Assembly: GCF_900094625.1 (NCBI RefSeq)
Contig: NZ_FMAJ01000001.1
Coordinates: 558,001-622,000, forward strand
Source of the DNA: Rhizobium aethiopicum
Lineage (GTDB): Bacteria > Pseudomonadota > Alphaproteobacteria > Rhizobiales > Rhizobiaceae
DNA length: 64,000 bases
Direction: 5' to 3'
The notes below the pieces were generated by a model that worked only from the letters and a program-made list of their open reading frames with translations, was not told the origin of the DNA and did no database searches. Below are positions 1 through 9,541 of the stretch, piece after piece; within the stretch, counting starts at the first letter, position 1; each line of letters starts with the position of its first letter. Position numbers and translations under genes: made by a program.

Positions 1-1432
1 TCGCCACCTCGAAGATCTCGTCGAGATCCTGGCTGATGACGACGACGGCCGAACCGCCTCTTGCGAGATCGACGAGGGCCTGGCGGATGCGGCTCGCCGC
101 CCCGGCATCGACGCCCCAAGTCGGCTGGTTGACGACCAGCACCGCCGGCTGCCGATCGAGTTCGCGGCCGACAATGAATTTCTGCAGATTACCGCCGGAA
201 AGAGAGCCGGCGGCCGGATCATCGCCGCTCTTGCGGACATCCATCGCTTCGGAAATGCGCCGGGCGGCGGATTTCACCGCCCGGCGACGGATCATGCCGA
301 GCAGGCCCAGAAACGCCCTGCGATCCGACTGGCTGCGGGCAAGGACGAGATTATCCGACAGTTTCATGGCCGAGACGGCGGCGTGCCCGTGGCGTTCCTC
401 CGGCACGAAGCCGGCGCCGAGCAGGCGGCGGGCGGTAATGCCCTGATTGCCCACATGTCTTTTGCGAATGATGATCGCCGCGGGCGAAGCGACCGGATAT
501 TCGCCGGAGAGAGCGTCGAAGAGCTCGCTCTGGCCGTTGCCCGCCACACCGGCAATGGCCAGGATCTCACCGGAACGCACGGTCATCGACACCTCGCGCA
601 ACGGCATGGCGAAAGGCGTGCGGGCAGGAACGGAAAGGTTGGCTACGGCCAGCTGCACCTCGCCTTTGTCGCTGCGCTCCGGATGCGTAACGGCGGCTAC
701 CTCGCTGCCGACCATCATGCGGGCGAGCGAGGCCGGCGTTTCCTGCCTCGGATCACACGCGCCGGTCACGCGGCCATGGCGCAGCACCGTGGCTCGATCG
801 CAGATGCGCTGCACCTCCTCCAGCCGATGGCTGATATAAAGTACCGAACGGCCCTCGGCGCGCAGCTTGAACAGCGTTTCGAACAGCTTGTCGGCTTCCT
901 GCGGCGTCAAAACCGAGGTAGGCTCGTCGAGAATGATCAGCTTCGGATTCTGCAGCAGCGCCCGGACGATCTCGATGCGCTGGCGCTCGCCAACCGAGAG
1001 ATCGGCGACATGGGCATGCGGATCGAGCGGCAGCCCGTAGGCTTGCGACAGCGCCCTCGCCTCCTCGGCGATCCTGTCGATCGGAATGGCGTCATCGAGC
1101 GATAGCGCGATGTTTTCGGCAACCGTCAGCGCCTCGAACAGCGAAAAATGCTGGAAGACCATGCCGATGCCGAGCTTGCGGGCTTCCCCGGGCGAGGCGA
1201 TGACGACCGGCCTGCCTTCCCAGAGGATGTGCCCGTGCGTCGGTTCGAGAACGCCGAACAGCATCTTGACCAATGTGGATTTGCCTGCGCCATTTTCGCC
1301 GAGAAGTGCATGAATTTCGCCCGGCGCGATGTCGAGATCGATTTCATTGCAGGCGGCAAAGCTACCGAAATACTTCGTCAGCTTCTGGACGGATAACAAC
1401 GCACCGGAATCCGGCACATTCAATGCAGACAC
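1..1432 (-). CDS. ABC importer ATPase, two fused nucleotide-binding domains (nucleoside/simple-sugar type), 3' end cut
   Basis: Cytoplasmic ATP-hydrolysing subunit of an importer of the BmpA/YufO simple-sugar or nucleoside class. The first domain shows Walker A GENGAGKST, signature LSVGERQRIE and Walker B LIILDEPTSVL followed by TPQEAD, a wording typical of the nucleoside branch. The second domain has a degenerate Walker A (AGVAGNGQSE) and signature LSGGNLQKF, so probably only one site is fully active. About 477 codons lie in the window and the last few dozen run off the left edge. I chose the GTG at 1432, preceded by AGGGGAAC; an ATG just upstream is in another frame that stops at once. Permease and binding-protein genes would be expected beyond the edge. 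The substrate is inferred from family only. Confidence 0.85.
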   Translation of the reverse strand, partial: MSALNVPDSGALLSVQKLTKYFGSFAACNEIDLDIAPGEIHALLGENGAGKSTLVKMLFGVLEPTHGHILWEGRPVVIASPGEARKLGIGMVFQHFSLFEALTVAENIALSLDDAIPIDRIAEEARALSQAYGLPLDPHAHVADLSVGERQRIEIVRALLQNPKLIILDEPTSVLTPQEADKLFETLFKLRAEGRSVLYISHRLEEVQRICDRATVLRHGRVTGACDPRQETPASLARMMVGSEVAAVTHPERSDKGEVQLAVANLSVPARTPFAMPLREVSMTVRSGEILAIAGVAGNGQSELFDALSGEYPVASPAAIIIRKRHVGNQGITARRLLGAGFVPEERHGHAAVSAMKLSDNLVLARSQSDRRAFLGLLGMIRRRAVKSAARRISEAMDVRKSGDDPAAGSLSGGNLQKFIVGRELDRQPAVLVVNQPTWGVDAGAASRIRQALVDLARGGSAVVVISQDLDEIFEVA

Positions 1433-1471
1433 GTTCCCCTCATTTCTTCTGCCAACCGGTCCGTTCGGATC

Positions 1472-2452
1472 TCATGGAATCAGCAGCGTCGTTCCTGTTG
1501 TTTTTCTTGCTTCCAGATCCGCGTGAGCCCGCCCAACCTCACGCAGCGGATAGGTTTGGTTGACATTGATACGCACTTTGTTGCTTTGCACAACATCAAA
1601 TAGCGCCTTTGCACTGTCGACCAATTCCTGGCGCGTGGCGATATAGGCAAAGAGCGACGGCCGCGTCGCAAAGAGCGATCCCCTCTGAGCCAGCATGGCG
1701 AGGGTGAAATTCTCGATCGGACCGGAGGATTGGCCGAAGGAGGCAAACAGACCGCGCGGCTTCAGGCAATCCAATGACTGTGGAAAAGTATCGCGGCCGA
1801 TCGAATCGTAGACGACGTCAACGCCCTTGCCGCCTGTTATCTCGCGGACGCGGCCGACGAAGTCTTCGCTCTTGTAGTTGATCACGTGATTGTAGCCATG
1901 GGCAAGCGCCAGTTCGACCTTTTCCTCGGAACCGGCCGTGCCGATGACGGTGGCGCCAAGCGCCTTTGCCCATTGGCCGGCGATCAGGCCGACGCCGCCG
2001 GCGGCGGCATGGAACAGCAGCACCGTCTGAGGGCCGACCTTAAAGGTGCGGTTCAAGAGATATTCGGCGGTCATGCCCTTCAGCATCATCGCCGCCGCTG
2101 TTTCCAGCTCTATGCCGTCTGGCACATGCACCAGATGACGCGCCTCGATGTTGCGCTCGACGCTATAGGCCCCATCGGCGCTGGCATAGGCGACACGATC
2201 GCCGATCCTGAAATCGGCAACATCAGGCCCGACCGCCGTCACGGTTCCGGCGCCCTCCTTGCCGGTGACGAAGGGAAGGTGCGGCACCTTATAGGAGCCG
2301 TTGCGGAAGTAGACATCGATGAAGTTGAGGCCGATCGCTGCCTGGCGGATCTGCACCTCCCCTGCAGCGGGTGGCGCGAGATCGATGTCGACGTAGTCGA
2401 AAACCTCAGGTCCGCCCGTCTTCGAGAATGAAACCGCATGCGTCTTCGTCAT
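1472..2452 (-). CDS. NADPH:quinone oxidoreductase family protein (zeta-crystallin-like MDR)
   Basis: A 326-residue medium-chain dehydrogenase/reductase of the quinone oxidoreductase branch, which lacks the catalytic zinc and reduces quinones or enones with NADPH in the cytoplasm. The N-terminal GroES-like half carries GLNFIDVYFRNG; the Rossmann half has the nucleotide-binding stretch HAAAGGVGLIAGQWAKALGA at about residues 145-165. Length fits the family. The ATG at 2452 has AGGA about nine bases upstream; an in-frame start 27 bases earlier lies inside the spacer and is less likely. It follows pcs on the same strand after a 10-base gap, so the two are probably co-transcribed. Physiological substrate unknown. 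Confidence 0.88.
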   Translation of the reverse strand: MTKTHAVSFSKTGGPEVFDYVDIDLAPPAAGEVQIRQAAIGLNFIDVYFRNGSYKVPHLPFVTGKEGAGTVTAVGPDVADFRIGDRVAYASADGAYSVERNIEARHLVHVPDGIELETAAAMMLKGMTAEYLLNRTFKVGPQTVLLFHAAAGGVGLIAGQWAKALGATVIGTAGSEEKVELALAHGYNHVINYKSEDFVGRVREITGGKGVDVVYDSIGRDTFPQSLDCLKPRGLFASFGQSSGPIENFTLAMLAQRGSLFATRPSLFAYIATRQELVDSAKALFDVVQSNKVRINVNQTYPLREVGRAHADLEARKTTGTTLLIP

Positions 2453-2462
2453 CTTGTCTGTC

Positions 2463-3191
2463 CTAAGCTTCGCGTCCAAGGGAGGGGAAGAATTGCAGCA
2501 CCGCGCCGATGACGTAAAGATAAAGCCCGGTCACGATGAAGAGAATGAGCGCCCATTCCGGCATTTCGAAGCGCATCAGCAGCGAATAGACGCCGAGCGC
2601 CGACCACAGGAAGAAGACGCCGAGATTGAGCGGGCGCAGCCTTTTGACGCGCACAGGATGCAGGAAATTGATCGGCAGAAAGGTCAGCACCACCGATATC
2701 GTGACGACGATCAGCGCGGTCGTGGCGCTCGCATCGATGACGAACAGGGTGAAGACGATCATGTTCCAGACGACGGGGAAGCCGGAGAAGAAATACTCGT
2801 CGGTCTTCATGCCCATATCGGCATAATAGATAGCGCTGGAGACGACGATCATGCCGGCGGCGACGAAGGACCAGGGCTCTCCGATCATGCCGCTCTGATA
2901 AAGCGCGAAAGCCGGCAGCAGCACATAGGTGACGTAATCGATGATATTGTCGAGCGTATCGCCCGACCAGTTCGGCAGCACTTCCTTGACGCGCACCTTG
3001 CGGGCGATCGGCCCGTCGATGCCGTCGACCAGAAGCGCCAGGCCAAGCCACCAGAACATGTCGATAAAGCGGTGCTCTGCGGCGGCCACGACCCCGAGAA
3101 AGGCAAGGAATGAGCCGGACGCCGTGAGGATATGGACGGAAAAGGCGCGCATCTCCGCGTAAGGAACGCGCTTGTAGTTGAAAATCTTCAT
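2463..3191 (-). CDS. pcs: Phosphatidylcholine synthase
   Basis: Integral membrane enzyme that condenses CDP-diacylglycerol with choline to give phosphatidylcholine and CMP, the one-step bacterial route typical of rhizobia. The 242-residue protein is made almost wholly of hydrophobic helices and carries the CDP-alcohol phosphotransferase signature: DGIDGPIAR near residue 66 followed by SGDTLDNIIDY, which supplies the four metal-binding aspartates. I chose the ATG at 3191 (MKIFNYKRVPYAEMRAF), the start familiar from rhizobial Pcs. It is the first gene of a probable pair with the quinone oxidoreductase. Its promoter must lie in the 351-base region shared with divergent fpr. Confidence 0.93.
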   Translation of the reverse strand: MKIFNYKRVPYAEMRAFSVHILTASGSFLAFLGVVAAAEHRFIDMFWWLGLALLVDGIDGPIARKVRVKEVLPNWSGDTLDNIIDYVTYVLLPAFALYQSGMIGEPWSFVAAGMIVVSSAIYYADMGMKTDEYFFSGFPVVWNMIVFTLFVIDASATTALIVVTISVVLTFLPINFLHPVRVKRLRPLNLGVFFLWSALGVYSLLMRFEMPEWALILFIVTGLYLYVIGAVLQFFPSLGREA

Positions 3192-3542
3192 ATTCCCCCG
3201 ACCGCCTGTCGCGCTCACCCCGGCGAGCGTGTTTTTTCGCCATTATCACCGAACCCTGTTCCTGAATCCGGTTGGGTTCGACGCCGTAGGTCTTTGTTGT
3301 CACACCGCTTTTGCCGAAAATCAGCACCCGGCTGCGGCGCGCCGCTCTAATATGCATCCTTTGACCGGCTTCGCCAGCGGGAAATATGACATTCTCCGCA
3401 CGCCATTGAATCCTGACAATGACATGCATATTTCCCTTCTGAAGCGTCGCGTGGAATGGAATGCCTTTAATTCCGGCCGGATTTGTAATATCTCGCTCCC
3501 AATCCGACAGTTCATCCGACGAATACGGGATCCGCTACCGAA
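3192..3542. promoter_or_regulatory. Divergent control region between pcs and fpr
   Basis: A 351-base gene-free stretch between two divergent genes, so it must hold both promoters. The half near fpr is more AT-rich than the surrounding genes. I see no strong palindrome and no clear pair of -35/-10 hexamers. Reading frames that cross it are open only by chance. Confidence 0.5.
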
Positions 3543-4355
3543 ATGAACGCGCCTGCAAAGACCGAAGACTTCGCCTCGTCCATCCCCGCCGGCGTCTACG
3601 CCGAGACGGTGCTTGCCGTGACGCACTACACCGACCGGCTCTTCCGCTTCACGATGACCCGGCCGCAGGGCTTCCGTTTCCGTTCCGGCGAATTCGCGAT
3701 GATCGGCCTGATGGTCGAGGGCAAGCCGGTCTTCCGCGCCTATTCGATCGCCAGCCCCGCCTGGGCCGAAGAGCTTGAATTCTTCTCGATCAAGGTTCCG
3801 GACGGCCCGCTGACCTCGCATCTGCAGGCGATCAAGCCCGGCGATCAGGTGCTGATGCGCAAGAAGCCGACGGGCACGCTGGTGCTCGACGCACTGACGC
3901 CCGGCCGTCGCCTTTACATGTTCTCGACCGGAACGGGCGTTGCGCCTTTCGCCAGCCTGATCCGCGACCCCGAGACCTATGAAAAATTCGAGGAAGTCAT
4001 CCTCACGCATACGACCCGCGACGTCGCGGAACTGAAATACGGCTTCGACCTCGTGCACGAGATCCAGAATGACGAACTGCTGAAGGAAGTGGTCGGCGAC
4101 AAGCTGCGCCATTATGCGACCGTCACGCGCGAGGATTTCGAATATCGCGGCCGCATCACCGATCTGATCTCGTCTGGCAAGCTGTTTACCGATCTCGGCG
4201 TCCCGCCGCTCGATCCGGCAATCGACCGCGGCATGATCTGCGGTTCCTCGGCCATGCTGAAGGACACCAAGGAACTGCTCGAGAAGGCCGGCCTCAACGA
4301 AGGCGCCAACAGCAAGCCCGCCGAATTCGTCATCGAACGCGCTTTCGTCGGCTGA
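3543..4355 (+). CDS. fpr: Ferredoxin--NADP+ reductase
   Basis: Soluble FAD flavoenzyme moving electrons between NADPH and ferredoxin or flavodoxin, often part of oxidative-stress defence in proteobacteria. The 270-residue protein shows the FAD-binding RAYSIAS motif near residue 64, the NADP-binding GTGVAPFASLI near residue 129, the CGS segment (MICGSSAML) and the C-terminal ERAFVG tail of the bacterial subclass, in which the terminal residues lie over the flavin. The start ATG at 3543 follows the open frame exactly. It stands alone, divergent from pcs and convergent with a GntR regulator. No regulator binding site was recognised. Confidence 0.94.
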   Translation: MNAPAKTEDFASSIPAGVYAETVLAVTHYTDRLFRFTMTRPQGFRFRSGEFAMIGLMVEGKPVFRAYSIASPAWAEELEFFSIKVPDGPLTSHLQAIKPGDQVLMRKKPTGTLVLDALTPGRRLYMFSTGTGVAPFASLIRDPETYEKFEEVILTHTTRDVAELKYGFDLVHEIQNDELLKEVVGDKLRHYATVTREDFEYRGRITDLISSGKLFTDLGVPPLDPAIDRGMICGSSAMLKDTKELLEKAGLNEGANSKPAEFVIERAFVG

Positions 4356-4390
4356 CGCTCTTTCGACAATCCAATCTGCAAGCGGCTCCG

Positions 4391-4406
4391 GAAACGGGGC
4401 CGTTTC
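4391..4406. terminator. Possible bidirectional terminator hairpin
   Basis: Inverted repeat GAAACGG-GG-CCGTTTC lies between the end of fpr and the end of the convergent GntR gene, touching the latter's stop codon. The stem is short and followed by only a weak T tract, so termination activity is uncertain. Confidence 0.4.
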
Positions 4407-5020
4407 TATTTGCGGGCGAGATAGTCGATCAGCGCCGCCATGGCCGCACGCGCCTCATCCGGCCTGCCCTGCTGGATGGCCCGGATGACAGCGACATGCA
4501 GGGCGATGGCGCGGTCCATGCGCTCGGGGCTTGCGGTGGAATACCAGAGGCGACGCGAATGCGTCTGCACCGGGCCGAGCGCGGCCGTGATGAAGCCATT
4601 CGGACAGCCATCCTCGAGGATCTCGTCAAAGGTCTTGTCGGCAGCGAAGAAGCCGGCGAGATCGCCGGTGGCGGCGCATTTCTCCATCGCGTCGGCGCAA
4701 TCGCTGAGGCGGAGGCGCTGCTCGTCCGTCGCATGTTCGGCAACGAGACTTGCCGCGATCGGCTCCAGCTCGCGGCGCACCTGCATGACATTGCCATGAT
4801 CCTCCGGCGCAATCTCGGCAACCTGCAGCCCAACCCGCGGCTTCACCAGGATCAGCCCCTGCCAGGCAAGTTTCTGGATCGCCTCGCGCACCGGCGTGCG
4901 CCCGTGCCCCGCCATATCGATCAGCTGCTTTTCGGTGACGAGCGCGCCGGGCTTCAGCGCCAGCGTCACGATCAGATGCTCAAGCGCGAGATAGGCACGG
5001 TGGCTTTGTGACGTCTGCAT
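4406..5020 (-). CDS. GntR-family transcriptional regulator, FCD (FadR/VanR) subgroup
   Basis: A 204-residue repressor-type regulator. The N-terminal winged helix (about residues 10-75) has the typical LIDMAGHGRTPVREAIQKLA recognition segment; the C-terminal helical FCD domain binds a small carboxylate-type ligand in this subgroup. I chose the ATG at 5020 (MQTSQSHRAYLALE), preceded by GGCGGGATC; an earlier in-frame start adds 34 residues without family character. No catabolic gene sits beside it: fpr is convergent and a MacAB operon lies upstream on the same strand, so its target is not evident from context. Confidence 0.88.
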   Translation of the reverse strand: MQTSQSHRAYLALEHLIVTLALKPGALVTEKQLIDMAGHGRTPVREAIQKLAWQGLILVKPRVGLQVAEIAPEDHGNVMQVRRELEPIAASLVAEHATDEQRLRLSDCADAMEKCAATGDLAGFFAADKTFDEILEDGCPNGFITAALGPVQTHSRRLWYSTASPERMDRAIALHVAVIRAIQQGRPDEARAAMAALIDYLARK

Positions 5021-5143
5021 GCCGATGATCCCGCCGCCAACTGATATATCACACTGTGGCACGGTGACGAACTGAAGACAAGGCGCCGCTAAACGCCTAA
5101 AGGGTGGCAGCGTGAAAATCACGTAGCTACCGCGCCGACCTTT

Positions 5144-6346
5144 TCATTCGTGCCGCAGCGCCTCGATCGGATTGAGCTGCGCGGCCCTTCTTGCCGGGAA
5201 ATAGCCGAAGATCATGCCGATCGCCGCGGAGAAGAGGAAGGCGACGGCCACCATCATCGGGCTGAAGACGAAGGGGACTTTCAGGAGGGTGACCGCCACC
5301 AGACCGACGCTCAGGCCGAGCACGATGCCGGTGATGCCGCCGAAGAGCGAGAGGGCCACCGCCTCGACCAGGAACTGGGTGAGCACCTGGTTTTCGAGGG
5401 CGCCGATCGCCAGGCGGATGCCGATTTCGCGGGTTCGCTCGGTCACTGAGACGAGCATGATGTTCATGATGCCGATGCCGCCGACGAGCAGGCTGATCGC
5501 GGCGACGGCTCCGAGCAGGCCGGTGAGCAGCGTCGTCGTGCCGGTCATCGCCTCGGCGATCTGCGTCATGTCGTTGACGTTGAAATCGTCCTGGCGGCCG
5601 GGAATGATCTTGCGACGCTCGCGCAGCAGATTTTCGACATCGGCCTGCACCTTGGCTGTCGAGACACCGTCGCGCGCCGAAATGATGATCTGCGGCACGT
5701 TGCTGTTGCCGCTGATGCGCCGCTGGAACACCTTGACCGGCATGATGACGACATCATCCTGATCGGTGCCCATGCCGGACTGGCCGCGCTTGGCGAGCAC
5801 CCCGATGACCGGGCAGGAAACCTTGCCGACGCGGATTTGCTGGCCGATCGGATCGGCGCCGCCGAAGAGCTGCGAGCGAACCGTCTCGCCGATGATGCAG
5901 CGGGACTGGCCGCGCTCCTCGGCGGGCGAAAAAGCGCGGCCGAGCGCCAGGTTCCAATCCTGCGCAACGAAATAGTCGTTGGTGGTGCCGGAGACGCTGG
6001 TCGAATGGTTCTGGCCGCCAAAAATCACGGTCGCCGTCGACTGGTTAAGCGGCGCCACCGCCCTCAGGCCGCCGATCTGGTCTCGGATGGCGCCCACGTC
6101 CTTGACGCTGAAGCGTTTCGCCTCGGAGCTTGCCCGGCCGGGACCGAACTGGCCGGGACGGACGAACAGCATGTTGGTGCCGAGCCGCGACAGTTCGGTC
6201 GAGACCTGGGCGGTCGTGCCGTTGCCGATCGTCACCAGCGCGATGACGGCGGCAACACCGATGACGACGCCGAGCACGGTCAGGAAGGAACGCAGCATAT
6301 TGCGGCTGATGGCGCGCAGCGCGAGCTTCAACGTCTCAAAGAACAT
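5144..6346 (-). CDS. MacB-type ABC transporter permease (FtsX/MacB_PCD)
   Basis: Inner-membrane subunit of a tripartite exporter. Of 400 residues, an N-terminal transmembrane helix ([16 protein letters not shown]) is followed by a large periplasmic MacB_PCD domain to about residue 270, then three C-terminal helices with the FtsX signature [21 protein letters not shown]. coli MacB fuses ATPase and permease; here the ATPase is a separate gene whose end overlaps this start by 11 bases. ATG at 6346 with an upstream GGAGG-like sequence. The partners suggest export of a peptide, macrolide or siderophore-like compound; the substrate is unknown. Confidence 0.9.
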   Translation of the reverse strand: MFFETLKLALRAISRNMLRSFLTVLGVVIGVAAVIALVTIGNGTTAQVSTELSRLGTNMLFVRPGQFGPGRASSEAKRFSVKDVGAIRDQIGGLRAVAPLNQSTATVIFGGQNHSTSVSGTTNDYFVAQDWNLALGRAFSPAEERGQSRCIIGETVRSQLFGGADPIGQQIRVGKVSCPVIGVLAKRGQSGMGTDQDDVVIMPVKVFQRRISGNSNVPQIIISARDGVSTAKVQADVENLLRERRKIIPGRQDDFNVNDMTQIAEAMTGTTTLLTGLLGAVAAISLLVGGIGIMNIMLVSVTERTREIGIRLAIGALENQVLTQFLVEAVALSLFGGITGIVLGLSVGLVAVTLLKVPFVFSPMMVAVAFLFSAAIGMIFGYFPARRAAQLNPIEALRHE

Positions 6347-7052
6347 GATTCGCCCTCCTCCCGTGCTCCAGCTCCGTCTCCAGCTTGCCGTCGACGAAGC
6401 GCAGCAGCCGCTCGGCATAGGCGGCGATATCAGGCTCGTGGGTGACCATGACGATGGTGATGCCCTGCTCGCGGTTCAGCCGCGTCATCAGATCCATGAT
6501 CTCGACGCTGGTCTTGGTGTCGAGATTGCCGGTAGGCTCGTCAGCGAGCAGCAGCGCCGGCTCGGTGACGATGGCGCGGGCGATGGCGACACGCTGCTGC
6601 TGGCCGCCGGACAGTTCCTGCGTCTTGTGATGCTCGCGGCCGGACAGGCCAACCAGGGCCAGCGCCTCGTGCGCCCGTTCACGCCGTTCACGCACCGCCA
6701 TGCCGCGATAGATCAGCGGCAATTCGACATTTTCGACCGCCGAGGTACGCGACAAAAGGTTGAAACCCTGGAAGACGAAGCCCAGCATGTGGCGGCGCAA
6801 CAGCGTTAGCTGGCTTCGGTCGAAGCCGCTGGTCGGGATGCCCTGGAAGAGGTATTCGCCCGATGTCGGCACGTCGAGGCAGCCGAGAATGTTCATCGCC
6901 GTCGACTTGCCCGAACCAGACGGCCCCATGATTGCGACGAATTCATGGGCATCGATCGCAAGATCGACATGGTCGAGCGCGCGGATCGCCGCCTCGCCCT
7001 CGCCGTAGATTTTCGAGACCTTCCTGAATTCGATGAGCGGCGGGCTTGTCAT
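6336..7052 (-). CDS. MacB/LolD-type ABC transporter ATPase
   Basis: A 238-residue cytoplasmic ATPase of the MacB/LolD class that drives the neighbouring permease. It shows Walker [11 protein letters not shown]-loop FVFQGFNLL, signature [14 protein letters not shown], Walker [14 protein letters not shown] and a switch histidine in VMVTHEPD. Start ATG at 7052, 12 bases after the MacA-like gene; its end overlaps the permease start, which implies translational coupling. Family membership is clear; substrate is not. Confidence 0.93.
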   Translation of the reverse strand: MTSPPLIEFRKVSKIYGEGEAAIRALDHVDLAIDAHEFVAIMGPSGSGKSTAMNILGCLDVPTSGEYLFQGIPTSGFDRSQLTLLRRHMLGFVFQGFNLLSRTSAVENVELPLIYRGMAVRERRERAHEALALVGLSGREHHKTQELSGGQQQRVAIARAIVTEPALLLADEPTGNLDTKTSVEIMDLMTRLNREQGITIVMVTHEPDIAAYAERLLRFVDGKLETELEHGRRANHVL

Positions 7053-7064
7053 CCGTCGCTCCGC

Positions 7065-8357
7065 CTAATTCGTCCGCACCGCGGCGTCGGTCACAAGCGC
7101 GTCGTTTTCCTTGAGTTCGCCGGAGATTACCTGGGTGAATTGGCCGTCGGACGAGCCGACCTCAATGATGACGGGCGTGGAGCGGCCGTTGCGCAGCACC
7201 CAGACGCGGCGTTGTGCTCCCGTCAGCACCTCACCGGAATTGCCGCCGCGCCGGCGTGGCGGCCCGAAAATCCCCATGATGCCGCGGCCGCGCCGTTCCG
7301 CCTGCGGCGGCGCATAACGCAGCGCCGCGTTCGGCACCATTAACGTGTCCTTGACGGCCTCGACGGTGATGTCGGCGGTCGCCGTCATCCCGGGGCGCAG
7401 CAACAGGTCGGCATTATCGACCGAGAGCACCGCCTTATAGGTCACGACGTTGTTGACCACTTCGGAGGCGAAGCGGATCTGCTCGATCTCGGCGGGGAAA
7501 GACCGGTCGGGATAGGCATCGACAGTAAACTTCGCCTTCTGGCCGACGGCGATCTTGCCGACATCGGCCTCGTCGACATCGACCTGCAGCTCCATCTTCT
7601 TCAGATCGCCGGCGATGGTGAAGAGAATGGGCGCGGAGAGCGAGGCGGCAACGGTGGCGCCCGGATTGACGGAACGGGTGAGGATCACGCCGTCGATCGG
7701 CGAGACGATCTTTGCCTTGGCAAGATTGACCTCGGCGAGCTGCAGGTCGGCTTCCGAGGCGAGAACCTCGGCTTCGTTGATCTGTTTGGCGGCGACGGCG
7801 GAATCATATTTGTAGGTTGCGTCGTCGAGGCTCTGCTGGGTGGAGACGTTGCTCCTGACCAGGCTCTTCAGCCGCTCGAGCGAGGTGCTCGCCGATTCGA
7901 GATCGGCATTGGCCTTGGCGACATTCGCCTTGGCGGAATTGACCTTGGCGCGCGAGCTCTTCACATCCGCCTCGAGCTTGTTGGTGTCGAGCAGCGCCAG
8001 CACGTCGCCCGCCTTGATCGTGCTGTTATAATCGACGTTGACGTCGCGGACGGTGCCGGAAAGTTCGCTCGATATATCCACCTGCTCGGTCGGCTGCACC
8101 GAACCGGTGGCGGTGACGAGAACCGTCAGGTCGCCGCGTTTTGCCGGCTGTGTGGTGTAGCTCACTTCGCTTTGACCGCGCCCGACGTAGAAATAAGCGG
8201 CAGCCACCGCGGCTGCGAGAAGGATCAAGACAACCAGCAGGCGCCCGCGCCAGCGACCCCGCTTGTTCTGCCTTGCCGACGCGGCCAGAACCGCTGCGAG
8301 GTCGGGCGTCGTGCCGGCCTTTGCTCCGGTTTCGTCGCCGCTTACGAGTTTGTTCAT
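7065..8357 (-). CDS. MacA/HlyD-type periplasmic adaptor protein
   Basis: A 430-residue membrane-anchored adaptor linking the inner-membrane exporter to an outer-membrane channel. After a short cytoplasmic tail a single helix at about residues 41-61 anchors the protein. There follow split lipoyl/barrel-sandwich halves (SSELSGTVRDVNVDYN and later IVSPIDGVILTRSVNPGATV), a long coiled-coil hairpin rich in Ala, Lys and Ser (about 120-225), and a beta-barrel with membrane-proximal domain. Start ATG at 8357 with GAGGATGAC upstream. First gene of the operon with the ATPase and permease; no outer-membrane TolC-like gene is in the window. Confidence 0.9.
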   Translation of the reverse strand: MNKLVSGDETGAKAGTTPDLAAVLAASARQNKRGRWRGRLLVVLILLAAAVAAAYFYVGRGQSEVSYTTQPAKRGDLTVLVTATGSVQPTEQVDISSELSGTVRDVNVDYNSTIKAGDVLALLDTNKLEADVKSSRAKVNSAKANVAKANADLESASTSLERLKSLVRSNVSTQQSLDDATYKYDSAVAAKQINEAEVLASEADLQLAEVNLAKAKIVSPIDGVILTRSVNPGATVAASLSAPILFTIAGDLKKMELQVDVDEADVGKIAVGQKAKFTVDAYPDRSFPAEIEQIRFASEVVNNVVTYKAVLSVDNADLLLRPGMTATADITVEAVKDTLMVPNAALRYAPPQAERRGRGIMGIFGPPRRRGGNSGEVLTGAQRRVWVLRNGRSTPVIIEVGSSDGQFTQVISGELKENDALVTDAAVRTN

Positions 8358-8570
8358 GTCATCCTCGATCGGTCAGTGGCCGCATCGGCCTGCAATGAGA
8401 TAATCACAGCGCAGATGAACCGGGAATTAGCGTTGCCGCCGAACTGGCACGGAATTGCGGATGGGTGAAATGAAATATTGGTAAGAAAAGTCAAGTTTCG
8501 GCGCGGTGAAGCCTCTCGCGCAAGAATCCGCGGCCTTTTCCGGCTACAGATAGGCAGAAATCATCGCCCG

Positions 8571-8945
8571 TCACCCGGCATCCTCGGCATATTGTCCAGC
8601 ACCCGGCAGCGGATGCAGCCACGCTTCGCGCCGCTTTGTCCAGACTTCATGGTTCGGCTCAAGATCCGTCGGCGGACTGTCGAGTGAGCCGAGACGGATT
8701 TCCACCGCCGCCTCCTGAAGGCAGAAAAGCCTGCTGCCGCAGGCGGGGCAGAAGCTGCGGCCGGCGAAGGTGGCGATCTCGCCACTATGGGAGAAAGCCC
8801 GGCGAGGCCACAGCGCGAAAAAGACGAAGGCGGAACCGCTCGATTTGCGGCAATCGGCGCAGTGGCAGAGGCCGACGCGAAGCGGCTCGCCTTCCACCCG
8901 GTAGGCGACCGCTCCGCAAAGGCAGCTTCCCGTTCTGATCCTCAT
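8571..8945 (-). CDS. GFA-family (CENP-V/GFA domain) zinc protein
   Basis: A 124-residue protein of the glutathione-dependent formaldehyde-activating fold. Zinc-ligand cysteines are visible in SCLCGAV (residues 8 and 10), LCHCADCR (27, 29, 32) and FCPACGS. Family members bind glutathione adducts or have no known activity, so the formaldehyde role should not be assumed. It follows a 69-residue gene after nine bases and the two are probably co-transcribed. Confidence 0.88.
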   Translation of the reverse strand: MRIRTGSCLCGAVAYRVEGEPLRVGLCHCADCRKSSGSAFVFFALWPRRAFSHSGEIATFAGRSFCPACGSRLFCLQEAAVEIRLGSLDSPPTDLEPNHEVWTKRREAWLHPLPGAGQYAEDAG

Positions 8946-8954
8946 TGACGGGCG

Positions 8955-9164
8955 TTAGGCGTCGAGTTTGGGGGGGAGCCGCGGCGGACGGCGCTTTGCG
9001 GCCATCAACAGGTCGAGTTCCGTGGCGGAGGGGCCGAACTTCTCGTAGAGGCGTTTCGCCTCCTTGTCGTCCAGCCGGTATTTCCTGGCAAATTCGCTCA
9101 TGCTGTAGGGGCGGCCACGCAAAACTCTTCGCGCCGGGGTCGCCGTTTTCGGTGCGTCGGTCAT
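8955..9164 (-). CDS. Small basic protein of unknown function
   Basis: A 69-residue hydrophilic, Lys/Arg-rich protein (MSEFARKYRLDDKEAKRLYE in the centre, proline-rich tail). The ATG at 9164 has a strong ribosome site, AAAGGAGAAAACC, which supports reality of the gene. The central stretch could form a small helical DNA-binding-like unit, but I recognise no family. It probably shares a transcript with the GFA gene. Confidence 0.65.
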   Translation of the reverse strand: MTDAPKTATPARRVLRGRPYSMSEFARKYRLDDKEAKRLYEKFGPSATELDLLMAAKRRPPRLPPKLDA

Positions 9165-9541
9165 GGTTTTCTCCTTTCATCAGCTTCCTTGTAAGTTAGA
9201 GCGGCCCGTTCATTTGAAAAGAGTCGAGAGGCCTTGGCAGCGCCATCAACCGCGGACGGATGCGGCTGATTTTCCTGGAACCTTTTTGTCGAGAGACGGT
9301 TTTCGCAGCGGGGTTGCGGGCCGCGCCAAGCGGACGCGGCGGTGCCGGAGAACATCGGGATTTTTCCGCTTTCTCCCGATGGCCAACGAAATGGCAGGCG
9401 AGCTCCCTACCCGCCCGGCCCGCTTCCTCAGCCTCATTTTCCGGCGAGATCACGAAATGTTAAAATGCGGAACGCATGCGCCGGCGCGAGGTTGTCAACA
9501 GGAGGTCGACGTGGCCTCAGTTCAAACCAAGGAGAAACCAA
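9165..9541. promoter_or_regulatory. Control region before the small repeat protein, with a candidate EcfG-type promoter
   Basis: Gene-free stretch of 377 bases between divergent small genes. GGAAC at 9277-9281 is followed after 16 bases by GGTT at 9298-9301, close to the GGAAC-N16/17-CGTT pattern of alphaproteobacterial general-stress (EcfG/RpoE4) promoters, reading toward the gene at 9542. The -10 differs by one base and the leader would be about 230 bases. An inverted repeat CATCGGGA / TCCCGATG lies at 9353-9360 and 9374-9381. Confidence 0.4.

Noticed and set aside
2449..3429. Minus-strand frame of 326 codons overlapping pcs
   Set aside because: Different frame from pcs, Arg-rich and without family character.
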